Assembly (NCBI RefSeq): GCF_019703515.2
Contig: NC_059368.1
Span: 29,381,289-29,445,288, forward strand
Source: Myxocyprinus asiaticus
Lineage: Eukaryota; Chordata; Actinopteri; Cypriniformes; Catostomidae
DNA length: 64,000 nucleotides
Direction of reading: 5' to 3'
Shown one piece after another: positions 41,984 through 53,991 of the stretch (the stretch's first letter is position 1; every line of letters begins with the position of its first letter). The position numbers and the translations under genes are program-made. The notes beneath the pieces are model-generated. The model made no database searches and was not told the origin of the DNA. It saw nothing but the letters and a program-made list of their open reading frames with translations.

Positions 41984-44365
41984 CAAAAAGGGGTACAACA
42001 CCTGTCATAATTACTAAAAAAGAAGTTTAGAAAAATCTAAACTTCTTCAATATCTTGTGATAATATGTGCAATATGAAAGATATATTGAAAAACTCATAT
42101 AGACCATTTATCTGAATATTGGGGGGAACTGTCTTTAGACATTTCAAAAAGTGGCTTTAGATGTCAATAGGCCTATAATATTTGCTTTATTTCCATATCA
42201 TTGAACAATAGCCCATTTACAGTCCACAGCAATCCATTTTGCAATTGATCTGTCAGTCTTTCTGAAAGAGACATAGGGACTACAGGACCCATTCTTTTAT
42301 TCCGTTTGCAATATTTTTATTGCTTGTCTATTTACACTTACATCAGATGGACATCTTTGTCAGTTGCGAACCACATTGCACGCGTAGCATACATCAGAGA
42401 CTGACATCTGAGTTGAATTAAATGTTAACATTTGGGTCCTGTTAAGTACTGGGTTTCTGAGGAATGTCTTACTAATATATCCCCACATATTCATACAATT
42501 TGAGTATTATCCTCCACCCTTAATATCTCTAATGAAAAGTAAGGTCTAATAAATCATGCACAGAAACTTTTCCAAGTGGAATACTTTTTAATAAAAAACA
42601 ATATCTAATAAAACATAACCAAGTTTTTATTGTCCCCAGATGAGAAGCCCTTCTCCATTTGATCATTAGATCAAGCTTGTATTTCCAAGAGCGATTTATT
42701 TGTGTCTTTGCATTTTGCCACTTTTACTGCAGCCAAATTGTTTTGATTTCAGAAACAACAGTCAATGGTTAGGCCTACACATAATTATCAAGAATTTCGC
42801 AAGTGCAGATCCAATAGTGATAAAAAAAAAAAAAAGATGTCTCAGATGGCAATTGTTTCTCATGGTGACGTCTGTAAAAATAATTTTTCATTGTTCCTAT
42901 GATAAAAGTCTTGCGTTCGGATGACAGTTAAATCACGGGGGGCGAGCGAGACTTTTTGTCGATCACATGATTGCAGTTGTGCTTGTTATATGGAAAATTC
43001 ATCAATCCACAAACTGTGTCCTCTGTATTTGCATTTAAATATGTTTGGAATTACGCTAAAGTGAAAATAAAAATGTTAAAGCATGAGGGAACTGCGAATT
43101 TACAGTGTACATTTTCACATACGGTGCAAGCCAAAATTCTTGCGAAGAGCAATTAAAAGAATCAAGAAACTGTAGGGGCAAGACTGTTTATCAACACAGC
43201 CAAATAAATCTGTCAATGGAGGTACGCTTGTTTCATTACCCGCATCACCTCAGTTGCGCCGCTTGCGCATTCTCTCCTAAGCGCACGCAAGGAGATATAG
43301 AAGATGCACAAATCAAAGACAGTAAAAATAGTTAAAATTAAATTTGAGGAGCTTTGGTAAAAATCGTTTTCTTATGTTTTATTTATCAAAATGATGGACA
43401 TCATTTGGAATTATCTGTCAGTGTTTAAAAAGTGGAGGTGGAAATTAAACAGTTTAAATAAGATTCTTTAATCTTTTCTGTAACCTATTTGGCAACTTTT
43501 CTAAGACTACTCGACCCGTATAAATGAGTAGTCATGCAAGCCCTATGTATAAATGTATTTAGTAAACTTTTCTACATTAAAATGTGATATATTATAATTT
43601 TATTACATTGCTGCCATAATAATGGACCATTTCAAAAGTTGGCACTCATTTTTCTTTCCCTTCTACTCTTTCCACTCACTGTGGTGGAGCAATATTGTGA
43701 ATTATTTCAAAAATTTCTGTTACACAATCCTCCAACTATCACAACTGTCCATTACCGCCAGAGCTGTTACCACGCGCAGCACAAACTTATGGCACTTAGC
43801 AGTGGTCAAAAAGGATTTCCAAAATGACTTTTGGATTATAAACTCAGAGATGTGGATTTGGATGGTAATTAAATTACCACACAACCTTGGTGTTTGTCAA
43901 AAAACAGTAGGTAATTTGGCCGAGAATTTTCTCGTGGGAGGTGGAAGAAACAAAACAGACATTTTGTATTCGGATGGCAATAAAATCACTGACTACCCCC
44001 TGTGCTGGAATTACCTGAAGTCCCCATGTAAAATAATAATTAGGGCTAAGCCAAGTTTGTCATGCATGCATGCAACACAAAGAAGAGTCAGCATTTCTCT
44101 GGGATTTATATAGTGCCCTTCATTTGTCCCCCCATTGAGCATTTGAAGAACACTGCAGTGCCAAGATTTGGTCATGACAGCAAGATCTGTGGTCAGTAGA
44201 ATTCTATAAAATTGTGCATAATAATTCTTAAGCAAGTATTACTGGTCAAGTCCCAAACTCACTGTGGGTAAGATTTCTACAAGGTGAATCATCATTTGTG
44301 CTGCTATAAACTGTGTTTTACTATGATCTCTAGCATAATTTATAATGAACATAGAATGAACAGTC
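41830..44365. other. Unassigned DNA with a diverged duplicated segment
   Basis: (AT)n at 41950-41980. The segment 42160-42400 resembles 45110-45330 in direct orientation (GCAATCCATTTTGCAA, then ACACTTACATCAGA against ACACTTGCATCAGA). The 163-codon open frame at 43622-44113 has no recognisable domain and mixes low-complexity residues. Confidence 0.45.
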
Positions 44366-44837
44366 TGTAACGTTGTTGGCTGGAACTGCTGACAATGATG
44401 GCAATGATGAAGATGATGATGAGATGAAGAACCCAAGTGCAGTTTATTAAGTAAACGTGAAATCCAAAAACCCTAACCAAAGACATGGACATGGACATGG
44501 ACATGGACATGGACATGACCATGACCATGACCATGACCATGACCATGACCATGACCATGACCATGACCATGACCATGACCATGACTACATTCACATTCAA
44601 TACTTGACCACTAGACAATGCAAACATGAGGGCTTAAATACAAGACATGGGAGAACATAAACCAATGAACAAACAGAACTCATAACAAGCTAATTAAACA
44701 ATAAACCAATGAAAACATGATACATGAACATGGAGGGAAAACAGAAATCACATGACAAGGGAAACAGGAACACATGACATGAAACAGGAACTAGAATTTC
44801 AAAATAAAAGACATGAATCAACAAAATACACCTGACA
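44366..44837 (-). mobile_element. Solo LTR related to element D
   Basis: On the minus strand it starts TGTCAGGTGTATTTTG and ends AACGTTACA. It shares with LTR D the run GCCCTCATGTTTGC (plus strand near 44622) and AATAAACTGCACTTGGGTTC (plus strand 44431-44450). The flanking pentamers CAGTC (44361-44365) and CAATC (44838-44842) agree at 4 of 5 positions, a plausible target duplication. No internal region is present, so it is a recombination remnant. Confidence 0.75.
44483..44586 (+). repeat. Hexamer minisatellite inside solo LTR
   Basis: Five GACATG units switch to about eleven GACCATGACCAT-type units (ACCATG). The tract lies just upstream, on the LTR strand, of the polyadenylation box, exactly where LTR D holds an AGTCA/CTAGT tract. 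Confidence 0.9.
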
Positions 44838-44869
44838 CAATCAATGCATCGAAAATAACAATTTAGAAT

Positions 44870-46139
<1,270 letters not shown>

Positions 46140-46141
46140 TA

Positions 46142-46659
46142 CAGCTCTGGAAAACAATAAGAGCCCGCTGCAAAATTATCAGTTTATCTGGATTTACTAT
46201 TTATAGGTATGTGTTTGAATTTTTGTTTTATTTTATAAAGTTATGACAATATTTCTCCCAAATTCCAAATAAAAATATTGTCATTTAGAGCATTTATTTG
46301 CAGAAAATGACAACTGGTCAAAAAAAAAAAAAAAAAAATGATGGAGTGTTTTCAGACCTCGAATAATGCAAAGAAAACATGTTCATATTCATTTTTTAAA
46401 CAACACAATACTAATGTTTTAACTTAGGAAAAGTTCAGAAATTCGTTTTTAAAAATCTTTTTTGTTATTTTGACCAGTTGTCATTTTCTGCAAATAAATG
46501 CTCTAAATGACAATATTTTTATTTGGAATTTGAAAGAAATGTTGTCAGTACTTTATAGAATAAAACAAAAATGTTAATTTTACTCAAACAGATACCAATA
46601 AATAGTAAATCCAGAGAAACTGATACTTTTGCAGTGGTCTCTTGATTTTTTCCAGAGCT
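46142..46659. mobile_element. TA-flanked foldback element (Tc1/mariner-type, non-autonomous)
   Basis: Starts CAGCTCTGGAAAACAATAAG and ends in the inverse, TTTTTTCCAGAGCT, with TA at 46140-46141 and 46660-46661. The arms of about 190 bases are near-perfect inverted copies (CAAATAAAAATATTGTCATT, then ATTTGCAGAAAATGACAACT). An A-run lies at 46321-46339. Non-coding, derived by internal deletion of a larger transposon. Confidence 0.88.
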
Positions 46660-46666
46660 TACATAC

Positions 46667-46977
46667 TGTGATGAGACGACACTCCCCTCCCACGGATCAC
46701 TGTCGCCCTGCCTCTTCAGGGGGCTGTTCTTCAGCCATGATCACAACTGGAGTGGTCAGAGGAGAGAGAGGAGGGCCGGACCCCTCCCACTAGCACCTGG
46801 ACCTTACCGTCTCTACACTACATTTCCTGCACCGTGAGGACACAGATTCACCTTTAGTTTGGACACTTTCACCTTTGGACCCTTTATTCCCATTTTCTGT
46901 TGTTATTATTTCAATAAATGTCTCTCCGAGGCTTGACGCCACACCCACTGTGTCTGTCTCCTGCTCACACTGCCACA
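46667..46977 (+). repeat. 5' LTR of the compact LTR element
   Basis: Contains CTTCAGCCATGATCACAACT, then GGACCTTACCGTCTCTACAC, and TTTCAATAAATGTCTCTCC with a polyadenylation signal, ending CTGCCACA. Confidence 0.8.
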
Positions 46978-47290
46978 GTAGTGAAGAATACGAGTACCTA
47001 ATGTGAGCAAGGGATGGCACAGTGAGGCACCAATAAGGACGTCATGTGCTCTCCCGCTCGCCGGTGTTCTGAGAAATCCAGATGGGAACGGAGAATTCAT
47101 GGGAATAGCCTCCCGACCGCCAAAGGGTAAGTTTTGCATCTATATTTGCAGATTTACCCAGCGACTGGTTGAGGCTGTCATCTTTAACTTGTGTTTCTCT
47201 CCCTAAGAGGGATCATCTCCAGTCCTGTACCCTGACGTGGAAGAACGTAGGAGGAGGTGCTGCCGGGACAATGTTTGGGTGGGGGGGGGG

Positions 47291-47979
47291 TGATGGAACA
47301 ACACACCCCTCCTGTGGATCATCATCACCTAGCCTCTTTAGAGGGCCGTTCTTCAGCCAGGCTCACAACTGGAGTGGGCAGAGGAGAGAGAGGAGGGGTG
47401 CAGTGACTTTTCCCCTTTTGGCAGTGCATGATGGAGTTCACCTGAACTTAATGAAGAGCTTCATCACCGCTGCCTTGAAAACATGATGCATCTCTCCTCT
47501 GGAGACCGGTCTCTACCTGCTGGCATCTTTGTAGGTCCAGGAACGGAGCGGAGAGGATCAAGCGCGAATTAGATGCGTCGCCGGACCCGCACTTTGGAAC
47601 ACCGGCGCGAATTAGATGCGACGCCAGGGATTGGAGCACATTGCGGCCGATGGGCAGAATGCCTGACCACTATTCCCCTCCAGCACAGAGGCCCAGGGAA
47701 GCCAGGCTGCTCAAGAAAAGCCGCAGCCCCAAGTGCCTTAGAATCTACGAGGGGAGCGCACAAGGCCGCCGGACACCGCCCACTTGCAACTGGACCTTAC
47801 CCTCTCTGTACTACCTTTCCTGCACATTGCACCATGAGGATGCCAGTTTCCCCTTTAGTTTGGACACTTTCCCCTTTGGACACTTTATTCCCCTATTTCT
47901 GTTGTTATTATTCAAATAAACGCCTCTCCGAGGCTTGACACCACACCCACTGTGTCTTTCTCTTGCTCACCCCGCCACA
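47291..47979 (+). repeat. 3' LTR with extra 365-base segment
   Basis: Matches the 5' LTR at 47291-47397 and from about 47765 to 47979 (CAAATAAACGCCTCTCC near its end). The segment 47398-47764 has no counterpart in the 5' LTR. It is GC-rich and holds a 43-base-period duplication (GCGCGAATTAGATGCG at 47562 and 47605). Confidence 0.75.
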
Positions 47980-47983
47980 ATAC

Positions 47984-48829
47984 ATACATGCAAATTCAAC
48001 TTTCAACTTGAGTAAAATGTGCTCAGTACTTCCAACTGAATAATCTGAAAAAATAAACAAAATTTTGGTTCCTGGATTTCCCATTGAAAGCACAAAACAC
48101 CCTTCAAAATAGGATATTTCCGTTGTTAATAGTTCACGATAGAAAGTCCTAGATACCTTAATGCACCCCAGGTTGAGCATGCTTTGGACCTGCTATTCCA
48201 AGAACCCCCTTACCATCCCCTTAGCCTCGACCTGTTGCAGAACTGGCGTCTTGGTGTATTCAGGGATATATGGTGTGAAGTGAAGTGGATTTGATTAAAT
48301 CAATTGCAAAGACAGCTGTGCTTACTTATCAAGACAAGGTGTATCTTAACTTTCCAATACAATCTGTCACATACAGTACATACTCCATATGGTTCCTTAG
48401 CATGCCACGCAGGTGTGGACACATACATGCAACACAGATATACACACTTTCATATAAACCAAACCTAAGTTTGTTCAATAGTCTGCTTTAAAACTCCTTT
48501 GTTTAAACACCAGCTATATAGACTGTTTAAGATGTGGTAGAGCATGCATATGAATGTCTGCATAGAAACGTTTTACAATGTGGGATGTCACTGTGAAGGC
48601 AAGGTGTCCTCTCACCCCTTTCACTGGGCAACTGTTGTATTTCTTGCTGAGCATGTGTCATGAGTTCTGTTTCACTGTCTACTCACTAAACAGACAGATG
48701 CCTTCTAAGACAGCAACCAAACTGAAATGAAAGCTCATAAGCAACTGATTTGGAACCTACCACGTAGACATCAACTCACAACTGATTTAATGCAATAATT
48801 CATGCAAAAAAAAAATAAAAAAAAAAAAA
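47984..48829. other. Unassigned intergenic DNA
   Basis: No exon or transposon end recognised. It ends in an A-rich tract at 48806-48836. Confidence 0.45.
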
Positions 48830-49027
48830 TAATAATAATTCTGTCATAATCTACTCATCCCATGTCTTTCCAAAGCCATATGACTTGATTTCTTATGTGG
48901 AGCACAAACAGAGGTGTTTTAAGGAATATCACGTTCCATCTTTTAATTACTATGGTAGTGATTTCGAAGACTTCTAAAGGAATACCATATGTTTTGGTGT
49001 GATTTTTGGGTGGACAATTCCTTTACT
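48830..49027. mobile_element. TTAA-family foldback element, short diverged copy
   Basis: Left arm TTCTGTCATAATCTACTCA, then CTTATGTGGAGCACAAAC; right arm TTTTTGGGTGGACAATTCCT. These match the family arms, but both outer termini are eroded and the centre is only about 100 bases. Confidence 0.5.
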
Positions 49028-49876
49028 GTAAATACAGGTAATGTGAAAGGAATGATTTGATACACTAATAAGCATAAATATCCATGGGACAAACACATTT
49101 TGGGTAAAATTGACAGTTTTGAATCATTTTAAATATTTTATCTACATTTTTCTGAGTTATTTTTATAATCAATATTTCTCTTGGCTCATCCGCAATTTTT
49201 AACAACAACTTTTACCTAGGGCTGATGATTTAACACATTAATTTAGTGAGAATAATTATATGAAAAATAATGCATTAAAAATTAATGAATTTAATCATCC
49301 CCCTGACCTGTACGCAAATTTCATAATAAGGAATGTTCCTACAATGAAATGATATGGCAGCACAGCCTTTCACAGATCTAAGCACAAAAGAATGCAGTGA
49401 TCTTGAGACGGGTTTCAAAATACCTTTAATTTAAAACAGCTTCCTAAAAACACAGCGCTTATGGACTGGAGGCACTAAAAAACTAGTGAGATGCGACGCA
49501 ACCAAAGGAACTCTCTGATGCATGACTATATAGACCATCAATTAGAGGGAAGTAGGTCAATGTAGACGATGGGTTGAAAATAATCAACACGGATCCAAAA
49601 ATATCTTTTAGGGTTTTATTCTGTCGGCTGTTTGTAAAAAGAAAAAAAACTTTTTTTTTAAAACTTTAAAAAAAGAATACATAGTAGAATGAAAAAACAG
49701 TAATGAAATGAGGTACAATGAAAAACGGTAGAGGCTAATGTCAAAAGAAAATACAAACAAGGCATTAGCTTACTCATAGACTTCAGCTTACATCGTCTTA
49801 ATACCTGCTTATATCATTCACAGCATTTTATACATTTAACACATGCTTAAACACTCACAGTATTTTATGCATTTAA

Positions 49877-50780
49877 AGGGATAGTGCACCCAAAAATGAA
49901 AATTCTCTCATTATTTACTCACCCTCATGATATCCCAGGTTAGTATGACTTTCTTTTTTCACCAGAACACATTTGAAGACAAATAGAAACATTTCTCAGC
50001 TAAGTAGTCCTGAAAATGCAAGTGAATGGCGATCCGATTTAGGAAGCTCCAAAATTCACAGACAGTCAGCATAAATGTCATTCATATGCCTCCAGCTGTT
50101 AAATTAATATCTTCTAAAACAACACAGTCTCTTTTAGTTTGAAAAAGATAAATATTTAAGTACTTTTTCAAGCTCTAAATTATGCTTCCAGTCAGAAGCG
50201 GTACACGCGTCACATAATCACATTGGCATTTGAAACGCGAGAACTGACGCACGTGCGTCACAGCCAGAAGAGCAGTGCTGTTTACAAGTGAGAAGGAGGA
50301 ACACTGTACAGTAGCTTGTTTTTTGGGGGGTTTTAAACCTGTATTCATCTGTTTCTTTACAAACAATGGTGCGTTTGTGTGCTTATCCTGGATGTCTCAA
50401 CCGAGGGGAGAACGTGAGATTACGTCTGTATCATGGCAACGGTAATATGTCACAAGAGAGATTGTGTGATCTCCACCCTCTCATGAAGCTACTTAAAGTA
50501 CTCACTGTAAATATTTTGCACCAAAAGTGACTGTATCACTTTAGAAGACATTCAATTAACTGCTGGAGTCATATCGATAACATTTAAGCTGACTGTCTGT
50601 GAATTTTGGAGCTTCAAAAATCGGATCACCATTCACTTGAATTTTAAGGACCCACTGAGCTGAGAAATTTTTCTATTTTTCTTCAAATGTGTTCATGTGA
50701 AGAAAGAAAGTCATACACACCTGATATTATAAGGGTAAGTAAATAATGAGAGAATATAAATTTTTGGGCGAACTATCCCT
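49877..50780 (+). mobile_element. TTAA foldback element carrying a THAP-like ORF (Kolobok-type)
   Basis: Perfect TTAA flanks (49873-49876, 50781-50784) and termini AGGGATAGTGCACCCAAAAA and TTTTTGGGCGAACTATCCCT. The arms of about 290 bases are inverted copies. Unlike the other copies in this window, it has a longer centre (about 50170-50530) with CG-rich sequence and a short ORF whose start resembles a THAP zinc finger. Kolobok transposons use TTAA targets and have THAP-containing transposases, so this copy looks like an intermediate between an autonomous Kolobok and the short foldback copies. Confidence 0.75.
50366..50530 (+). pseudogene. THAP-like zinc-finger N-terminus (54 codons)
   Basis: The ATG at 50366 opens MVRLCAYPGCLNRGENVRLR and the frame runs to TGA at 50528-50530. 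The start MVxxCxxxxCxxR is the beginning of the C2CH THAP DNA-binding finger (a Met start, then two Cys four residues apart). The rest of the finger (a conserved Pro, Trp, then Cys-x2-His) is not recognisable: LHPLMKLLKVLTVNI reads into the returning arm of the foldback element. It is best explained as the first coding piece of a Kolobok-type transposase kept when the rest was deleted. Too short and incomplete to act as a finger. Confidence 0.6.
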
Positions 50781-51649
50781 TTAACCATGCTTAAATCACA
50801 CAGTATTTTATGCATTTCTAACCAGGCTTAAAGGACATGTATTGCAGTTTAAAAAAATGTAAATTCTCATTACACGTTTTCACATATAACACATATTACA
50901 GTTATTCATTAAACTGGAAAACACTCTGGACTATAAATCATAATAAGATATGATTAATTCCAAATGTACATACCCAGTTCCTTGCATGATGGCCTATGCA
51001 AAAATTTGGTCAAATTCCACACATGCAATCCATATGCATCTTTCAAAAATAATCCATAACAAACACTCAATTATAATATATGACTCTAGTGAACACATAT
51101 TTAATGCAATTTATGAGCATTTTGTGTAAAATTTGATATTTACCCAAAGAATTATCAACCGATGAACAAAACCAGGAGCTCTCTTGCACAACATTTGTTT
51201 TCACATCTCTACACCAGAGAAAAAAAAAAAAAAAAAAAACATCGGAAAGCGGGTGTTGCGAAACTCTTAAAGTGGCCACGTCCAATTTATGACGAGTTAA
51301 ATAACATGAAATTTCTCCACATGGCCACATCAATAATAGGGTTATGTTCAATGAAATTGAAATAAAACAAACCATATTTTCACTTTTAAAGCCACTTTAC
51401 TACTCTTCTTACACTATAATATCTGTAATATATTATATATCTGTATATCTGAATTATTATGTATTTATGTATTATATTTATCTGAATTAAAAAAAAATGT
51501 AGACCTATATATATATTTATAACTTTCCTTTATTTGGGTGCCTCAAGTCTCAGTAAATATTGGTATGCGATTAATTGCGATTAACTAATCAGCACATCAT
51601 GCCGTTAATGTGATTAAATTTTTTGTTGATTGACAGCTCTACTTTTAAC

Positions 51650-52599
51650 AATAATTGTTGACACATTGCAATGTATTCTGTCATTGAATTCTCTGTGAAG
51701 GATGCAAGGAATGCTGCCTTAGAATTTTGCCAAATTAGGCATCAAAGAGGCAGCATAATTCATTTGTTGGGAGTGCACCTATGATGCCTTAAAATGCTGC
51801 TTACAGAGGCAGCTCAGTAGATTTTGGAACAGAACAGTGGTCTCCAGCTTCAAAAGGACAACCAAAGTGCTTCAGAATAAGTGATGTTATTATGAACTGC
51901 TGTCTCGTACTCTGACAGCAGGTATGCGTGCATGTACTTATGAGTAGTCCAGGCCATTACTTTCTAAGCTATTAGTCATTCCCTCTTTATCAGAAAACAC
52001 ATTGATGCATGTACAGGACAAATTATGAAAACATCACTGTGTTCAATATTATATCACATACATAGATGGAGCCAGGAAAAGTTACCCGAGGGGGCATTTG
52101 AAATTTAGAAGGGGCACAGATTTGTCACTTTACCCTAAGAAGTTTTTTTCCCCCTAATACCGTTGTCATCTGAAATGCAGCGTGAGTAATGGCTTTGATA
52201 GATATGCACATGCATAAGCTCAACTGAAACATCACCAAACATTCAAAATAAATAAAATCTGTTAAAATGAATTAGCTTTGACAATTACAATTTGTGTGCT
52301 CATTTTCTCACTTTCCTATTAAATAATTATTTAAAAATAATCACGAGGCAAATGTTAATGAAAAAATTAACAGTATCTAAAATTACTAATAAAAGAACTT
52401 TAACATTCTGTCAAATAAAAACTGGATTGAGGCTTGCAAACCACACAAACCTAAACACCTCCTAAAGCAGACTGCATGACATATGTTCATTTCCTGGTGT
52501 TGTGAAGCAGAAGCTGCAGCCAGAAGATGCTTCTTTATCCCTTGCCTGTATACATGTGTCTGAAATCGTGGCGTGTCAGCACTTTAAAATATAAGAAAG
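51650..52599. other. Unassigned intergenic DNA
   Basis: GAGGGGGCATTTGAAATT near 52088 resembles AGAGGGGGCACAGTGG near 54411, so element G may have inserted into an older repeat. No exon is supported. Confidence 0.4.
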
Positions 52600-52679
52600 C
52601 ACAGGAGTAACGAGAGGGAAAAACGGACCAGGCGGCAAAGGTGGAGTCCGGGGAGACGGAAGACCGACGTGAACCAGGA

Positions 52680-53600
52680 GACCATGCAGGCCAGGGCAGA
52701 TCAGGTGGATTGTCCGAAGATCAAGGAGACCAGGGCTGATCAGACGGACAGCCCGGAGACCAAGGAGGCCAGGGCTGATCAAGCGGATGGCCCGGAGCCG
52801 AAGGAGGCCAGGGCTGATCAGGCAGATGGCCAGGAGACCAGAGCAGATCAAGCAGACGGCCAGGAGACCAGAGCAGATCAGGCAGATGGCCAGGAGACCA
52901 AGGCAGATCAGGCGGAACAGCAGGAGGCAGAGCTGCAGGAGGTGGAGGCTTGGAGGGCGGAGCCATGGAAGGCTCAGAGGGCTCAGAGTTCAGAGCAGCT
53001 GGGGACTCAGAGAGCAAGGTACTAGGGGAGTCAGGGAGCGAGGCATTAGGGAGCGAGGCACTAGGGAGCACAGAAGACTCGAGGGACTGGACAGGCTCGT
53101 CGACAGCCTCGGGGAACTGGGCCAATCCCCACCGCGATCAGGGGAATGGCCTCCATGGCCGTGGGCACAGGCAGCGACAGGGGAATGTCCTCCATGGCCG
53201 TGAATGCTGGCAGCAACAGGGGATCGACCTCCATGGTCGTGAGCGCTGGCAGCGACTGGGGAACGACCTCCGTGGCTGTGAGCGCTGGCAGTGACTGGGG
53301 AGTAGGTGCCCTTCTCCTCCTCCCCTCCGGACAGCCGTGAGCACTGCTGTGGGAACGGCCTCCGAGGATGCTGGCTCTGGGACGGTCGAGGCATTGGACG
53401 CTGGCTCTGGGACGCTCGAGGCTTCAGACGCTGGTTCTGGGACACTCGAGGCTTTGGGCGCTGGTTCTGGGACGGTCGAGGCTTCGGGCGCTGGCTCGTG
53501 GACTGTGGAAGGTGCGGGCACTGGCTCGTGGACCGTGGCAGGTGCAGGCGCTGGCTCGTGGACCGTGGCAGACATGGGCGCTGGCTCATTGACCGTGGCA
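52680..53600. repeat. Three tandem-repeat blocks in element G
   Basis: Block 1 (52690-52915): imperfect 27-36-base units built on CCAGGGCTGATCAGGCGGA. Block 2 (53145-53300): about 45-base units with CCTCCATGGCCGTGA. Block 3 (53370-53600): about 30-base units with GGCTCTGGGACGGTCGAGG. All keep several frames open, which explains the many overlapping spurious ORFs here. Confidence 0.85.
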
Positions 53601-53973
53601 GGCGTGGTCAGCTGGACCATGTGGGGGCCACTGAAGTAGAGACCAGTGAAGCTAGGACCACTGGGAACTCCGTAGTGGGTATCTTGGAGGAGAGAATCTT
53701 GAGAGCCACATGGGGACTGGAGCAGTACACCACTGTGTAGGGGGAGGAATTTAGCAGTAAAGTATAATCTAAATACTGTTCCCAAGTACAGTTAAAACTG
53801 CTTCCTGGCAACCCAGACATGATGGGCTTGTTGATGCCAAAACAGAAGATGTCCTTAAACACAGTGTCTCCCCAATTTAGCATGTTGGTAAGCACACATA
53901 ACGACTCCACATACTCCTCAATGGAATTAGTTCCCTGTCGAAGAAATAAGAGTTCTAAAGCTGCTAGATCCAT
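53040..53973 (-). pseudogene. Element G Gag with Pro-rich repeats
   Basis: The ATG at 53973 opens MDLAALELLFLRQGTNSIEE, then YVESLCVLTNML, VFKDIFCFGINKPIMSGLP and LLLNSSPYTVVY. This aligns block by block with Gag of element D (LRQGSS, EYVEEFCALA, KDCFRFRLNEPISSL, GGSPFTV). The first frame stops at 53608; in another frame the sequence goes on as a tandem VHEPAPAPAT/VPEPASEASS block, then an Arg/Pro-rich part. The frame shift at the repeat boundary suggests decay. The capsid-like part would assemble particles in the cytoplasm. No nucleocapsid knuckle, protease or polymerase follows. Confidence 0.68.
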
Positions 53974-53991
53974 GGCATTGGTCAGTTGTTC

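Larger units (their letters stand above)
46667..47979 (+). mobile_element. Compact non-autonomous LTR retrotransposon (TRIM-like)
   Basis: Two direct terminal repeats (46667-46977 and 47291-47979) enclose a 313-base interior with no coding capacity, and the element is flanked by ATAC at 46663-46666 and 47980-47983, a 4-base target duplication. The first LTR begins TGTGATGAGACG and both end GCCACA. A G-run (47280-47290) just before the second LTR would serve as polypurine tract. The primer-binding site after the first LTR (GTAGTGAAG) does not match a tRNA that I recognise. Strand is set by the polypurine tract and by AATAAA near the LTR end. Confidence 0.8.
49217..51641. mobile_element. hAT-type non-autonomous element (2425 bases)
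   Basis: Inverted termini TAGGGCTGATGATTTAA and the complement of TAGAGCTGTCAATCAAC. The flanking octamers CTTTTACC (49209-49216) and CTTTTAAC (51642-51649) agree at 7 of 8, as expected for hAT insertion. Inner arm sequence GATTAATTGCGATTAACTAA-type (51570-51588) is typical of a common fish family. No hAT transposase is recognisable. A TTAA element (49877-50780) is inserted in its left half. Confidence 0.72.

Noticed and set aside
43622..44113. 163-codon plus-strand frame, the longest outside recognised elements
   Set aside because: No recognisable motif, no domain-like pattern and AT-rich codons. Kept only as a note in the surrounding stretch.
44483..44586. Regular short repeats that could suggest a CRISPR array
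   Set aside because: Pure hexamer minisatellite without unique spacers, inside an LTR in vertebrate DNA.
53306..53740. 144-codon plus-strand Gly/Trp/Arg-rich frame
   Set aside because: Antisense of the element G Gag repeats, periodic by construction.
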